From Cryptomeria japonica (Eukaryota > Streptophyta > Pinopsida > Cupressales > Cupressaceae): a DNA stretch of 58,000 nt. Within the stretch, counting starts at the first letter, position 1. Every line of letters starts with the position of its first letter. The notes under the pieces were generated by a model. The model made no database searches. It had not been told where the DNA came from and worked only from the letters and a program-made list of their open reading frames with translations. Location: positions 436,578,230 through 436,636,229 of the forward strand of contig NC_081407.1 in the NCBI RefSeq assembly GCF_030272615.1, given 5' to 3'. Positions 22,618 to 33,809 of this stretch are shown here, in pieces. The translations under genes were made by a program, and so were the position numbers.

Positions 22618-23990
22618 TGTTGAATAATGATGAACAACAAATACCCTAACTGGTACTAAGAGGGGGGGTGAATCAGTACATACAAAAAATTCTTATCAAC
22701 TTATCAAGTTAAAACAATACTAACCAGTTGTCTTCATTACTGAACTTAACCATGGAAATACTGGTTAAACACAGTAAGACTTCAGACAATATAAACCAAT
22801 AAAACTGAACCCTTCAAATACATTCAATACTTGATAACTGCTTCACCCATAAACATATGCATGTGGTATATCAGCAATACCATAACCATTAGCTCTGCAT
22901 GCATAATCACTCAAACAAAGAATACTTAATCATCACGTGAAAAATGCACAACTCATGACACACAGATTTTTCACGTGGAAACCCAAATGGGAAAATCCAT
23001 GGTGGGGATGAATACCCACAAGCTTGTTTTGAACTCTTTTGAAGCTCTCTCTGTTAGGAGCCTAGTCCAGTTAAAGACTTTACAATAAGGTTTTCCTAGG
23101 AACCAATCCTGTTAAAGATCACTCGGTTAAGGGATGGCTATATACCTTGTTAAAGGTTACCTTTCTAGAGGATTTAAAGAACTCAATGAATTTGAGTCAC
23201 CTAGTTAGAGGATTTACAGTAAGCCTATTAAAGCTACCCGACAAAGGGATTTTCCTTCTGTTGAAATGGTTAGAAGACAACAGGTAAAACTCTGATCTGA
23301 TAACAACACTATATGCTAAGGCAGATCCTTTTCAGTTCCTCTACTCTGCAATCACACTCTGCAGTTTTCTTTCACTGGTCTGGCAAGTATCTCATCACTC
23401 GGATGCACACACAACTTTTGCCAACAACTCACAATAACAAACATCATCGACCTTATAGACAACAATTAGGTTGGTAGCATAAACCCTAAACCCTAAGCAT
23501 TTAGGTTTACAATTACAGTCGGTCAAATCCTGACCATCCAAACACTTTCCATGGAGTGAAGCAATCTCAAATAGATCACAAGTCATTCTACATCATCCAT
23601 TCTTCACCACACATAGAAATCAGCAACTCATCACACTTTCTTCTCATACCGCTAAGAAGAATGTTCATTCCTGAGGTAGACATTTAATGCAGTCAATCTT
23701 CACATGCAAGATCCTCAAGTAAATCCTTCATGTGCACAAAACTAACGTGGCATCTCGATCTCATCTTCATCTCTTATCTAACTCATCACACAATGTCACC
23801 GGTTGCATCGCATAAGCTAGATTGCCAAACCGAAAACCCTAGAGCTGAGACTACCAACCGGTAGTCACACTTAGTGAAACCCAGACACCGGTTCACTACA
23901 ACTCTTCATACCGGTTCACTTGCACTTATTGACATCAATGACAACATACATTATCATCATATCATCATATCGGTTCATCAAATGCCAACA
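22618..23990 (-). mobile_element. Solo LTR of a copia element
   Basis: On the minus strand this starts TGTTGGCATTTGATG and ends ATTATTCAACA, giving TGTTG/CAACA inverted ends. It is flanked by TATGT and TATGC, a possible 5-bp target duplication with one change. It has the features of the other copia LTRs here: TTGTCATTGATGTCAA near the start, the TTTCCACGTG motif (minus strand, about 22975) and a C-run near the 3' end (G-run at 22662). No internal region or partner is found, so it is a solo LTR. Confidence 0.7.
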
Positions 23991-24851
23991 TATGCATATG
24001 CATTTTTGCACATTCCTATCTTTGTGTTTAGTATTTAAATAAGAGTTCAATTTGGATTGGGACTCCAGTCAAGTTAGTTATTGTTTTTCAGTTTCATAGT
24101 AGCATAAGTTGTCTTTTTTGTTAGGGAGGACTAACAAGTGTTCTCAATAGGTTTTGAGATGTAATTAGCCCAATCTCTCAAATTGTGTATAAAGTTCAGT
24201 TTTGCCAGAGTTGGGGGATCTTCTTCTTCTACATATATGGTACAAATTAGATTGTACCTATATTTTTTATTGATTAGAGAAGCTATTATCACTACTTATT
24301 ATGTACTAATTGAAGATGAGTAAATTGAATGATTGAATGATGCACGTTAAGTTAATATTGCTTTGTGATATGAGGTTACATACCCTCAAGCAAGGGCCAC
24401 TTAAGGTAGTGTAATCCTCTTATAGTTAGTTTAATTAATTTAGTATTAATTAGATTGCTCATTACTTTCATAGACTAGTTGTTATGTTTATTCCACCTTA
24501 GTTAAATGGATGTATTTTGTTAATGAATTTAATAGTTCAAATTATAGTCAAAGCTTCAACTCAGTCACAATATTCTCTACCCATAGCCACTGTTGAGCTA
24601 GCTTGTTGGTTACCCACAACAACTTTTATGCAAATAGTTTTCAATCTAGCCTTGTTTATGTTCTACTTAATTATTAACTTAGTTAGTTCCTTCTACGCAA
24701 CTAATAGATGGCTTAGAGAGATCTTGGCTACACATATAGTGCCAACATCATCCAATTATATACATCCTCAGTCAATAATTAAATGAGCCTCTATGGGTCA
24801 GTATCTTACTTAATTTGGGGATTTGTCATTTCATTAAGAGTATGCATCGAG
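23991..24851. other. Unassigned spacer
   Basis: No gene is supported. A TGTATAAAG at about 24186 and T-rich runs look promoter- or LTR-like, but no border or partner is visible. The ATG frame at 24517-24786 is AT-rich and resembles nothing known. Confidence 0.25.
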
Positions 24852-24877
24852 GGGTAAGTGCACAAAGATGGTGGTCA
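24852..24877 (+). repeat. Left terminal inverted repeat of unit T
   Basis: Begins GGGTAAGTGCACAAAG and continues to ...GGTGGTCA. It pairs perfectly with 30106-30131. Confidence 0.75.
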
Positions 24878-25710
24878 AAAAGGGGGGTATAAGTCGACAC
24901 TTTTTTTTTGAAATTAGGTGAACCTGAACTTGGAGGCAAAATTTGAAAGTCATCCACTCAAGATATGAAGATAATCAAAGAACAAATATTGTAGTACTCT
25001 GAATCTAGTTTTCAAACTACTAAAATTTTTCAAAATTGGATAAGATTAAGGGGGTCAAATACTTCGTGCACAAAAACCAGACCCTAATGTTTTCAGAAAA
25101 AACATAACATAGTGTCTGACGTGCCCATCAAAAAAGTCATAGTTAGATTTAATATTTTGACAAATTCTTTGGCAGAAAGATAGTTAAGAGTGAGCACTAG
25201 AAGATGTGTAATTTTTTGTTGAGTATTTTTTTTTATGATTTTTCCAATCGAACACATCCTAAAAATTAGGTACGTGTTTGTGCGTGAAGCATAAGTTGCA
25301 CTAAAAAAATCAAAAATACATTTTTTTTTAAATTGTAAAGAATCAAGTGCACTACAATAATATATAAAGTTTTTAAAATTTGGATAAGTATATCCAAAGA
25401 TATTAAAAAAATGGTGCACGTATGTTTGTGAGAACTATGGAGACACTCGTAAAAGAAATTCAATAATAATGTTATTGTTGTTCAAATTTTTTAAAAAATT
25501 ATATGGTTAGAAATCTCAGAAGATGGGTGAAAATATGGTGGAAACTTTAGAAATACTCACTTGATGAAGTGTAAACCTGATGATGACAAAGTCGAGAAAC
25601 CAAGTTGATAAAATAAAACACGTAAAAAAGGAGGGAAATGGAGGGAAATAAAATTTCCAAACCATAGCTTTGTCATCCAAGCCTATTTCCAAGCCTAAAC
25701 AATCAAAAAC

Positions 25711-25760
25711 ATGTACGGGGTACCTATGGTATAAAAAGAACGTACGGGGGTACTTATGGT
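25711..25760. repeat. Left-arm GTACGGGG motifs of unit T
   Basis: CATGTACGGGGTACCTATGG (25711) and CGTACGGGGGTACTTATGG (25742) are two near copies about 31 bases apart. The same core recurs in the right arm at 29870-29940. Confidence 0.5.
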
Positions 25761-25834
25761 GTAAGAAGCGCATACGCTCTATCTTAACTATAAAGAGTGC
25801 ATACGCGCTACATTTGTTTAAATTTTGGGAGTGT

Positions 25835-25932
25835 GTATAATATGATATTGTATATATAATATGTGTATATATAATATTTATATATATGTATATAATAATA
25901 TATAATATATTAAGTATATATACACATGTGTG
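25835..25932. repeat. AT/TG-rich simple repeat
   Basis: TATATAATATG-type words followed by a short TGTGTGTATG run; low complexity, no coding value. Confidence 0.8.
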
Positions 25933-25948
25933 TGTATGTATGTGTATT

Positions 25949-26070
25949 GCCTCCCTCTCTCCCCCTCTCAAGCACATACAAGATGCCTCTCTTTCTCTCC
26001 CTCTTAGTCTCTCTCTTTATCTCTCTCTCCCTCCCTCTCCCTCTCCCTCTCTCCCCTTCTCCCTTCCTCC

Positions 26071-26161
<91 letters not shown>

Positions 26162-26168
26162 CTATCTC
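25949..26168. repeat. CT-rich tract with (CT)n and (TATC)n microsatellites
   Basis: A 220-bp pyrimidine tract: irregular CTCCCTCT to 26070, then an uninterrupted (CT)n of roughly 68 bases (26075-26142), then (CTAT)n to 26167. Open frames across it only spell Ser/Leu repeats. It is complementary in composition to the GA tract at 28910-29655. Confidence 0.95.
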
Positions 26169-26546
26169 TAAACACACACAAGGTGAAAAAAAATACCGTT
26201 GGGATTGCCAACATTTTAGGGACTAACAGCGTGCACGCGGTTATTAATATACCGTGTACGATGTACTTAGACATAGTTTTATTTTCCCAAGAGCCTCAAT
26301 AGCCTCAAAAGAAGTTTTTGAGGTCGTTCAAGACCCCACTGCAATTGTGTCTGCATTTCTATAGAAGTAAGTGAATTTGTTTCTTGTTTGCAAGTTCCTC
26401 TTTTATTTTTATCATGTATGCTCTCCTAAGAAAATTGGCAGATGGATTTGTGTGTGTATATTTAATAGGAGGAGGAAGGATCTGAAATTGAACCATAGGT
26501 GCATTATCGTGAGAAACAAGGAAACTTGCAGCAATATTCTTCTTGA

Positions 26547-27516
26547 ATGGCCAAACAAATCATTGGAGCTCTTGCTCAGATGAAAGGAAAATTGGTTATC
26601 CCCATTGATACCCAATTTAGTGTAGATCTTGAGAAAATGAAATACATGGATAAGAAATCTGGTGAAAGCATGGATATATTTGTGGAGGTTCCAATGCCTT
26701 GGGCTCCTTTTCCTCCAAATTCTTTCCACCATAAGCAGGTCAGCAACCTTTTGCTAACTTTCTTCTTATAAATTGGTTGAGAATACAAAATAAGTTGACA
26801 GTTATCCTTGATCTCTATTTTCTTCTTATTCCTTAGGGATAACTCTTATCATTTTCTATTTTTGGAATTACCCCAATGGGCAATTTTTCTTTTACAGATT
26901 TTATCAGCCTTACTGGAGGAACTTGGCCTAATTGACTGTTGTTCTACAATCTTAGAGAAAATAAAATCTCCTCACCAAATTGTGTTGAAGCAAAAGCAAG
27001 TTGTTCACCACTTTTGTAGATACACTTTTGGAGCTGGAATCGGTCATATTTGAAGATATCATGAGTAATTACATTTTTTTTTTGTTGTTCTATACTACTT
27101 CCAACTTTATTCATTCTTAACTTTAACAGAATCATTTTATTTGGTTTTCCATTCATGGTTGTATGTGTTTTTAATGAGCTGAGCAGATGTGGAAAATAGT
27201 GTCAACAAAGCAAAATGATGAGTCAGACTACCTGCAATATGTTTTTCAGGAGGAAACAACCGGTAGGAAGAGAAAGAGGGAGAGTAACACAGATGATGTC
27301 ATAGAGAATGATGGTGGTTGGTATGTGAGAGTTACCATGTTGTTACACAATATATGTCATCTAAAGAAATTGAAGTTTGTTGTAAGCATGGTAGTGGTAG
27401 TATATGATGATCATCACTTGTCAAAAGGCCTGGAAGGGTACATACCCATGAAAGAAATCAAGTGTGTAATTCCTATAGTCACAATTGAGATCAGTCCTAT
27501 AGCCTTGCAAATTTAA
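26547..27516 (+). pseudogene. Exon-like unit of unknown function inside T
   Basis: An ATG frame at 26547-26738 (MAKQIIGALAQMKGKLV..., ending PFPPNSFHHKQ) stops at a good donor (CAG then GTCAGC at 26739). A pyrimidine-rich acceptor ending TTTTACAG at 26897 starts a second exon (ILSALLEELGLIDCC...) in the same phase, ending at a TGA at 27051. A third open block (27187-27516), preceded by GAGCAG, encodes a basic RKRKRE stretch then a hydrophobic segment. The preserved phase-0 intron argues for a real, spliced gene origin. I do not recognise the protein; there is no transposase signature. It could be a captured host gene fragment, a pseudogene of one, or an uncharacterised transposon gene. Nothing shows it is expressed. 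Confidence 0.4.
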
Positions 27517-27954
27517 GAGCATCATATGTTTTAGAAAGGTAGTACTCTTAGGGTTAGGTCAAGCTCTTACACTTGCTTTTTAGCGAATCCTCATTGTTTG
27601 TATGCCTGGAGTCTCTCTTATGCTGACAATGGTTTAACTTAGCTATATTAAAACTAAACTATCGATGTTATATTGTATGATGTTCTATTCATAACTTTAA
27701 ATAATATATCATTTGATTAGCTATCATTTATTAATCAAGAAAATTGTATGACATAATCTATAAACAGTTATGGAGAGGCTCCTCCAATATATCTTCTTTT
27801 TGTTTGCATATACATGAGGTGATAAGAAGAGTGACAAGGTGGTCGGTTTTTTTTTGGTTTTTTTAAAAGAAGATAGGATATAAAGTAGAACATTTGAAGA
27901 AGATGAACATATTGGTTTCTTTGGATCATGTGGATGTATTGGTTGGATAATCTT
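27517..27954. other. Non-coding spacer
   Basis: AT-rich, without reading frames or repeats that I can identify. It separates the exon-like unit from the minisatellite. Confidence 0.4.
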
Positions 27955-28909
27955 TATGGGTTGTATGGTGTACTAAGGGGTTATATGGTGTCTTATGACC
28001 CCTTAGGTGTCGTTATGGGTCATATGGTGTTCTATGATCCCTTAGGACACCATATGACCCCTTAAGACTCCATATGGTGTCTTTATGGGTCATATGGTGC
28101 TCTATGACCCCTTAGGACATCATATGACTCCTTAGGTGTAATTAGAGGTTATATTGTTTCCTAAGAGGTCATATGGTGTCCTATGACCCCTTAGGACACC
28201 ATATGACCCCTTAAGACACCATATGACCCATAACAACACCCTAAGGTGTCCTAAGGGGTCATATGATGTCATATGACCCCTTAGGACACCATACGACCCA
28301 TAACAACACCATATGGTGTCCTAAAGGGTCATATGGTGCTCTATGACCCCTTAGGACACTATTTTGTGTCTTTATAGGTCCTATTGTGTGCTAAGGAATC
28401 ATAAAGTGTTGACCCCTTAGATGTTGTTAGGGGTCATATTGTGTTCTAAGGGTCATATGGTATCTTATGACCCCTTAGAACACCATATGGTGTCGTTATG
28501 TGTCTTATGGTGTCCTATGGCCCCTAGGACACCTTATGACCCCTTAGGACACCATATGGTGTCGTTAGGGGTCATATGGTGTCCTAAGGGATCATATGGT
28601 CTCCTATGACCCCTTAGGACATGATTTGACCCCTTAGGACTCCATATGGTTTCATTATGGGTCATATGGTGTCCTAAGAGGTCATATAGAGTTCTATGAC
28701 CCCTTAAGACACCATTTGGTGTTATTATGGGTCGTATGGTGTGCTAAGGGGTCATATGGTGTCCTATGACCCCTTAGGACTCCATATGACCTCTTATGTG
28801 TTTTTATGGGTCATGGTGTCCTAAGGAGTCATATGGTGTTCTATGACCCCTTAGGACACATGCATGGATCCCTAGGATACCATATGACCCCTAAGAATAC
28901 CATATGACC
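27955..28909. repeat. Palindromic minisatellite array
   Basis: About 950 bp built from a word close to CATATGGTGTCCTAAGGGGT and its reverse complement, alternating many times. Adjacent inverted copies form near-perfect palindromes (for example around 28170-28215 and 28590-28640). Variants differ by a few bases (GTGCTC, GTGTTC, GTCGTTATGG). There is no spacer, no constant period and no coding frame of note. Confidence 0.9.
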
Positions 28910-29356
28910 CTAGAGAGGGAGAGATGGGGAGGAGAGGGAGGGAATGGGAGAGAGATACACCTAAGAGAGGAGGAGAGTGAGATAGAGAGATAGAGACTAA
29001 GAGGGAGAGACAAGAGATAAATGAGATAAAGAGAGATGGAGGGATAGAGAGACTTGAGAGAGAGGGGGAGATAGAGATAGAGAAATGGAGAGAGAGATGA
29101 AGAGAGAGAGAGAGAGGGGGGGGGAATAGAGGGAGAGATAGAGATAGAGAGCAACACAAAGAAGGGGAATCAAAGAGAGAGAGAGAGATAAACTTGATAG
29201 AATAGGAGAGAGAGATAGATATATAAAGGTTGATAGCCAGAGACTTGATAGAGAGAAGGAGAGAGACTTGAGAGAAAGAGAAATGGAGTGAGAGGGGGAG
29301 AGAGAAAGAGAGTTAGAGGGAAAGAAATACTTGAAAAGGGAAGAGAAAGGGAGGGG

Positions 29357-29422
<66 letters not shown>

Positions 29423-29655
29423 GAGAGAGAGAGACTAAAGAGAGGGGGAGAGAGTGAGAGAGAGAGATTTGAGAGAGGGATAGATGAAAGAGAGAAAGAG
29501 GATGAGGGAGATGAGAAAGAGAGGGAGAGATACCCGGGAGAGGGAAGAAAGTAGAGAGGGAGAGATACCTGAGAGAGGGAAGCAATTAGAGAGGGATATT
29601 CCTAAGAGAAAAAAAGGTAGGGGTTAAGGAAGAGAGGGGGGGAATGTAGGGAAGA
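28910..29655. repeat. GA-rich purine tract
   Basis: About 745 bases in which nearly every plus-strand base is purine: GAGAGGGAGAGAT-type words, a pure (GA)n at about 29361-29433 with one C, and G-runs at 29115. Frames through it encode only Arg/Glu repeats (or Ser/Leu on the other strand). It is able to form triplex structures and to pair with the CT tract 2.8 kb upstream. Confidence 0.95.
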
Positions 29656-29844
29656 GACGAGAGAGATAATGCTGATATGAGCATGTTGATTACTGAAATT
29701 TGACTAAATCTGAAATTTGACTGTCTCAAATTTATAAAAGACAAAGAGAAATGGCACTTATACTTAAATGTTATATTTTATCTATATATCCTACTAAAAA
29801 ACCTAATGGAATGCTAAATTAATTGCATTTTATTGACAGACAAA

Positions 29845-29992
29845 TGTGTACGTGGTTTACAAACTAAAACCATGTACGGGGTTTTTAGTTTCTAAACTGT
29901 GTACGGGGTTTTTAGTTTCTAAACCACGTACGGGGTTTTAGTTTTTAAACCATGTACACAGTTAGTATATTTTAAACCCTGTACATGGTTTA
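29845..29992. repeat. Short tandem repeat with GTACGGGG core
   Basis: Four to five units of about 30 bases built on TTTTAGTTTCTAAAC plus a variable NNGTACGGGG core (29870, 29901, 29930), then two diverged units ending GTACACAG and GTACATGG. It lies in the right arm of T; a related motif is at 30027. Confidence 0.75.
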
Positions 29993-30105
29993 GCTTTAGT
30001 TAGGCTTGGCAAAACGAGCCTAAACGCATACGGGGTTCTCTAAATTTGAAATACCCTGTGCGCGTTTTGTTGTTTTTCATGTTTTTTTTGGTGTGTCCAC
30101 TTTTC

Positions 30106-30131
30106 TGACCACCATCTTTGTGCACTTACCC
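30106..30131 (-). repeat. Right terminal inverted repeat of unit T
   Basis: Reverse complement of 24852-24877, ending GTGCACTTACCC on the plus strand. Confidence 0.75.
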
Positions 30132-30995
30132 TGAGTTGTCAGCATCAATCTATTGTGCTTAGTATAAACCAATTATTTTTGGCATCATTGTCGGGGAAGG
30201 TGCTAAGGCTTAAGATTCCTAAGTTTAGATTTTCTTGTTATTTATTTCATATTATTTGCTTTAATTAAACAAGATGCTTTTCTTTTTAGTAGTAGGAGTG
30301 GTAAATTTTGAGATCAATTTCAAATCATTCACTAATAAGTGTAGGAAGGTAGCTCATAAGATCCAAATTTTCATTGCATGTGATGGTAGAGGGTTTCTTT
30401 AGGAAGGTTTATTCCCTGCACACATAGTTCAAAAGACATACTAGATATAATCAGAGGGCCAAATGATTTACCAGACATAATAAGGGAGCCAAAAGATCCA
30501 TTTAGTGCATTGAGAAACTCAACATATTCAGATGAAACCCGACCACAAGAAGCATCCACAATAATAGAAGAAGCTATGCAAGAAACACCTGCAACATTGG
30601 CTTATGAAAAAGTAGAAAACTCTATGAAACCAGTTACTTTAGAGTTCCACATTTTTGACCAAGAAATAGTTGCTTCTCTTAATAACATATATCCATCTTC
30701 TCTCCCTAACTTCTATGGCTTAATTATAGAAGGCCTTGATACTTTCATGTTTTATTTTTATGTTTTATGTTGTAGCTATAACTACACCACCAATGCCCCA
30801 TATAATAAAACTCTTCACAACAACCTTGAAGGATTCTCATACACCATCATACCCCACAAAACCTTCTCTCATATCAACACATTAAATATTTACCATTCAA
30901 ACATATTGGCATTTGGCATAACTGATATAGATCAGGTGATGTAATTGAAGTTGGATGACTACACCGGTAAAGGATAGAAGTCTATTTGTGATGAA
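30132..30995 (+). pseudogene. Gypsy leader and gag fragment (Athila/Tat-like)
   Basis: GGCATCATTGTCGGGGAAGG at about 30181 resembles an Asp-tRNA-type primer site with C-to-T and G-to-A changes, as used by Athila/Tat gypsy elements. About 330 bases later an open frame (30510-30944) contains PNFYGLIIEGLDTFMF followed by VLCCSYNYTTNA, matching the start of the Retrotrans_gag domain (family knowledge: NFYG...PDTFLFEFDVLCRSYDYTT). The following RWF motif is lost to frameshifts. The rest of this element is missing, cut off by copia D. Confidence 0.55.
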
Positions 30996-31037
30996 GAGAT
31001 TGAGATTCTATGAATAGATGACATGATCAGTTATTTG

Positions 31038-33795
31038 TGTTGTCATTATTGGCAAATGATGTTCCCAATGTTCCTGATGTTTTATTTTATCATCTAAGTG
31101 ATTTTGTTTACCTGAAGACAAGATTTACTGGCAGTGAGCTAAAGTCTGTGAAATAGGACTTTAACCAGTAAAGTAGAATTCTTTTAATTGGATCGGTTGA
31201 TTGATGATGATTGGTGATTTGCGGTTTGGATGGTGAACTTGTATCATGGAAAGATGTATATGATCAGAACCGAAACTTGTGATTATTACCAGAAGGTGTG
31301 TTTCAAATTTTTGATGAAGTTTTGGTAAGTTTTTAGTAGGGTTTAAGGACCAGTGAATAAATCATCAAACCGATAATGATTTATGATATGATGGTGATCG
31401 ACAACAAGTCTACTTAAAGTTGGTTACATGGCACAACTCGTGTGAAAGATTTAATAGATGTTTTCGCACGATTCAAGGAAGATTTTCTTGGGAATCAATG
31501 AAACACTTAGTAGAGTGTTTTGAGGATACAAATCGGATTTCCGTGATGAGTTAAGATCAACCAATGGTTGATAATGCATTGAAATTTTTTGTAATGATCT
31601 GGATAGCAATTTACAATGATCTTATTGTAAAGTCATGATGTAATTAGGTTTTGTGGCCGATCTAGTTGAGATGGCTATTTAGGTTGACACGGTTGATGTT
31701 TATTATGTCAGTGGTATTAGAGAATGTGTTTAGTCATCCAAGTAAAGTGTGATATATTCCTAAGAGTTGTAGAGTGTTGTGTATAACTAGATCTGATCAA
31801 GCAAGCAGAGAATTGCAAGTAAACAGATCATTTTCTTACTATTGTTCCCTAACAGTTGCAGCAGGTTAAATCCCTTGACCGGGTAGGTTCTAATAGGCCT
31901 TAAACATTTAAGTCCCCTAATAGGGCAAGTCTTAAAAGAGTGTTAAATCCTCTCATGAGGTTGATCCTAACATATTATCAAGCTCCTAATCAATTTGGAA
32001 GACAAATCCCCTAATCGGGTGACTCCTAACAGGGTCTGCTCTTAATCGGGCATATTGTAAGCTTCTAACAAGGCTAAGCTCCTAACAAGGCATTTTTTGA
32101 AAGAGTACAAATATTTGTGGGTGCCAACTCCCACCGTGGTTTTTTCCATATTTGGGTTTCCACGTCAAAAAATTATGGTGTTCATGTGTGGAATGTTTTT
32201 CATGCGATTTTCTTGTTTATATTTTATTTCATGCATTATTTCTGAGACATCAGTTATGATGTTTTATCAGAAGTTTATCAGAGGTTATCGGTACTGATAA
32301 GAAGTTGTTTGAGAAAGTATTTGATCTTATTGTTAAGGTTAATGAGTTGGTAATTGATAAAGTTTATATGATTACTTTGGTGGTGAAATTATTGGTAAAT
32401 GATTTGATTAATGTGTTAAGCAAATCTGATAAAGGTATTAGATCTGATTACAGAAGTTAAGATATTTGTTAAATGGTTTCCGGTATGAGATAAGCTGAAA
32501 TAAGTTTGATTTTGAGTTAAAGTTTGAATTTGTCTTAATACTGATTCACCCCCCCCCACCCTGATGCAGAGCATCATGGAAATCCAACCAAGAACCTCAA
32601 ATCATTCGTGAAGTTCAATTATCAACACAAATCTTCCAACATGTTAGAGGCATTGTCATATATTTCCCAACAAAATCATCAATCAAATAACCATTATCAA
32701 ATCTTCTCCATAGATATAAATCCATCATGATTGTAGATCCATATATTATTCATTAAATATGAATCATTTAAACCCTTCATCTATTCATTTCTTGCAAATG
32801 AAAACAAAGAATTTTCTCAAACTATGAAATTTACTCTATTCTGGTCATGAAATTATAGTCATGAACAATTGTTAATAACTCTTAACACATTAATCACCAG
32901 GACAATCCCTCTAGTCATATTCTATAAATTATAGTTATAAAAATTTTCTCCAAGTTATAGAAAGATCCAATGGTTAAATCCAAAGGTATGATAATTTTTC
33001 CAAAACTGGTCACTGTGAATCAGGGATTTGGGTAGTTCCAAACGGTTTTCACCAAAACTCTCATAACTTTCTCAAAAATGCATGAAATCAACTCAAACCA
33101 AAAGGAATAGAAATATTATTCAATATAATACACTGAAATTATAGAAATACACTTTTTTCCAAGCTGTACATGGTCGTACAAGTTCTGGAAACAAGAGGAA
33201 AAACTTTCAAGACCACAAAACAAGAGATTGAAAACAATGAAAATATGATACCAAAATGTTTCCAATGCTTTTCAATTCCTTCTCCAATTTTTAAATACTC
33301 TTATGAATGACCATTACAGAGGTTTCATAGCCTTTTCATCTTCATGTGGAAGTTACAACTACCCAACTTTCTCTTATGACCATACAACTTCCCATTTTGG
33401 TCTTTTTACAACTTTTGAAAAGTTGCATTTTACAACTTTTACAACTTTTGACTCAAATGACTTTAAACCTTCAAAACATATTAGGATGGAATAATAATGT
33501 ATTTTTGTCACCATTTTACCCCTAAAAGGTTATTTTATACAAATTTTACCAAATGACTAATTCAAGACCTTATTAGGACAACTTGGACAACTCATTACAA
33601 TGGGCTCTTTTAGCCTTACATATTGATTCATATTGACTCAAAATGACATTACAAATGAAAATGTAATTGAATATACTTATGAATTGATTTTTATCCTCTT
33701 ATAGACTCCTTTTGTGCCTTTGTGTTAGGTGCTCCTGCACCACCCCCCCCCCCCCCCCCGCTCTCAGTATTAACTGGATCCTCATAGGATTAACA
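31038..33795 (+). mobile_element. 5' LTR of element D (split by F)
   Basis: From TGTTGTCATTATTGG (start estimated) to CTCATAGGATTAACA. Without F it is about 1.58 kb. It shares 31815-32560 with the 3' LTR, including CCCTAACAGTTGCAGCAGG, the repeated 'tcctaac' words, CCCACCGTGGTTTTTTCC (32127) with GGGTTTCCACGTC, and a C-run near the end. F interrupts exactly in the C-run. The primer site follows at once. Confidence 0.75.
32562..33739 (-). mobile_element. Solo LTR F inside D's 5' LTR
   Basis: A 1,178-bp insertion splits the C-run of D's LTR. The left end is TGATGCAGAGCATCA and the right end is GGTGCTCCTGCA, both near-palindromes and inverted copies of each other. CCACCC stands on both sides (32556-32561, 33740-33745), although in a C-rich context. 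The TG...CA ends and lack of coding fit a solo LTR. The minus orientation is guessed from similarity of its AAAAGTTGTAAAAGTTGT words to the left-edge LTR. Confidence 0.6.
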
Positions 33796-33797
33796 AT

Positions 33798-33809
33798 TGG
33801 TATCAGAGC
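33798..33809 (+). other. Primer binding site of D
   Basis: TGGTATCAGAGC, complementary to the 3' end of initiator Met-tRNA, lies 2 bases after the LTR end, as usual in plant copia. Confidence 0.9.

Larger units (their letters stand above)
24852..30131. mobile_element. Inverted-repeat-bounded unit T
   Basis: Both ends carry the same 26 bases in opposite orientation (24852-24877 and 30106-30131), without mismatch. The 5.28 kb between them holds, in order, GTACGGGG motifs, an AT repeat, a long CT tract, an exon-like unit, a palindromic minisatellite, a long GA tract, and more GTACGGGG motifs. No transposase is recognised and no target duplication is evident (left flank GCATCGAG, right flank TGAGTTGTC). 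A non-autonomous DNA transposon with captured sequence is the simplest reading. Two independent insertions of a short repeat in opposite orientation would be the alternative. Confidence 0.45.

Noticed and set aside
24517-24786. 89-codon frame with hydrophobic stretches as a membrane protein
   Set aside because: Hydrophobicity follows from T-rich codons, and no homology or gene structure supports it.
25886-26302. Open frames of about 80-140 codons over the CT tract
   Set aside because: They encode only Ser/Leu/Pro repeats created by the microsatellite and show no start context or conserved domain.
27955-28909. CRISPR-like array of direct repeats
   Set aside because: The repeats are contiguous, lie in both orientations, have no unique spacers and sit in plant retrotransposon-rich DNA. 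It is a palindromic minisatellite.
28872-29585. Open frames on both strands of the GA tract
   Set aside because: Arg/Glu or Ser/Leu repeats from low-complexity sequence; openness is due to composition.
24843-30140. Calling unit T a Mutator- or CACTA-type transposon
   Set aside because: No 9-bp or 3-bp duplication fits the borders, the ends lack CACTA, and no transposase is seen.
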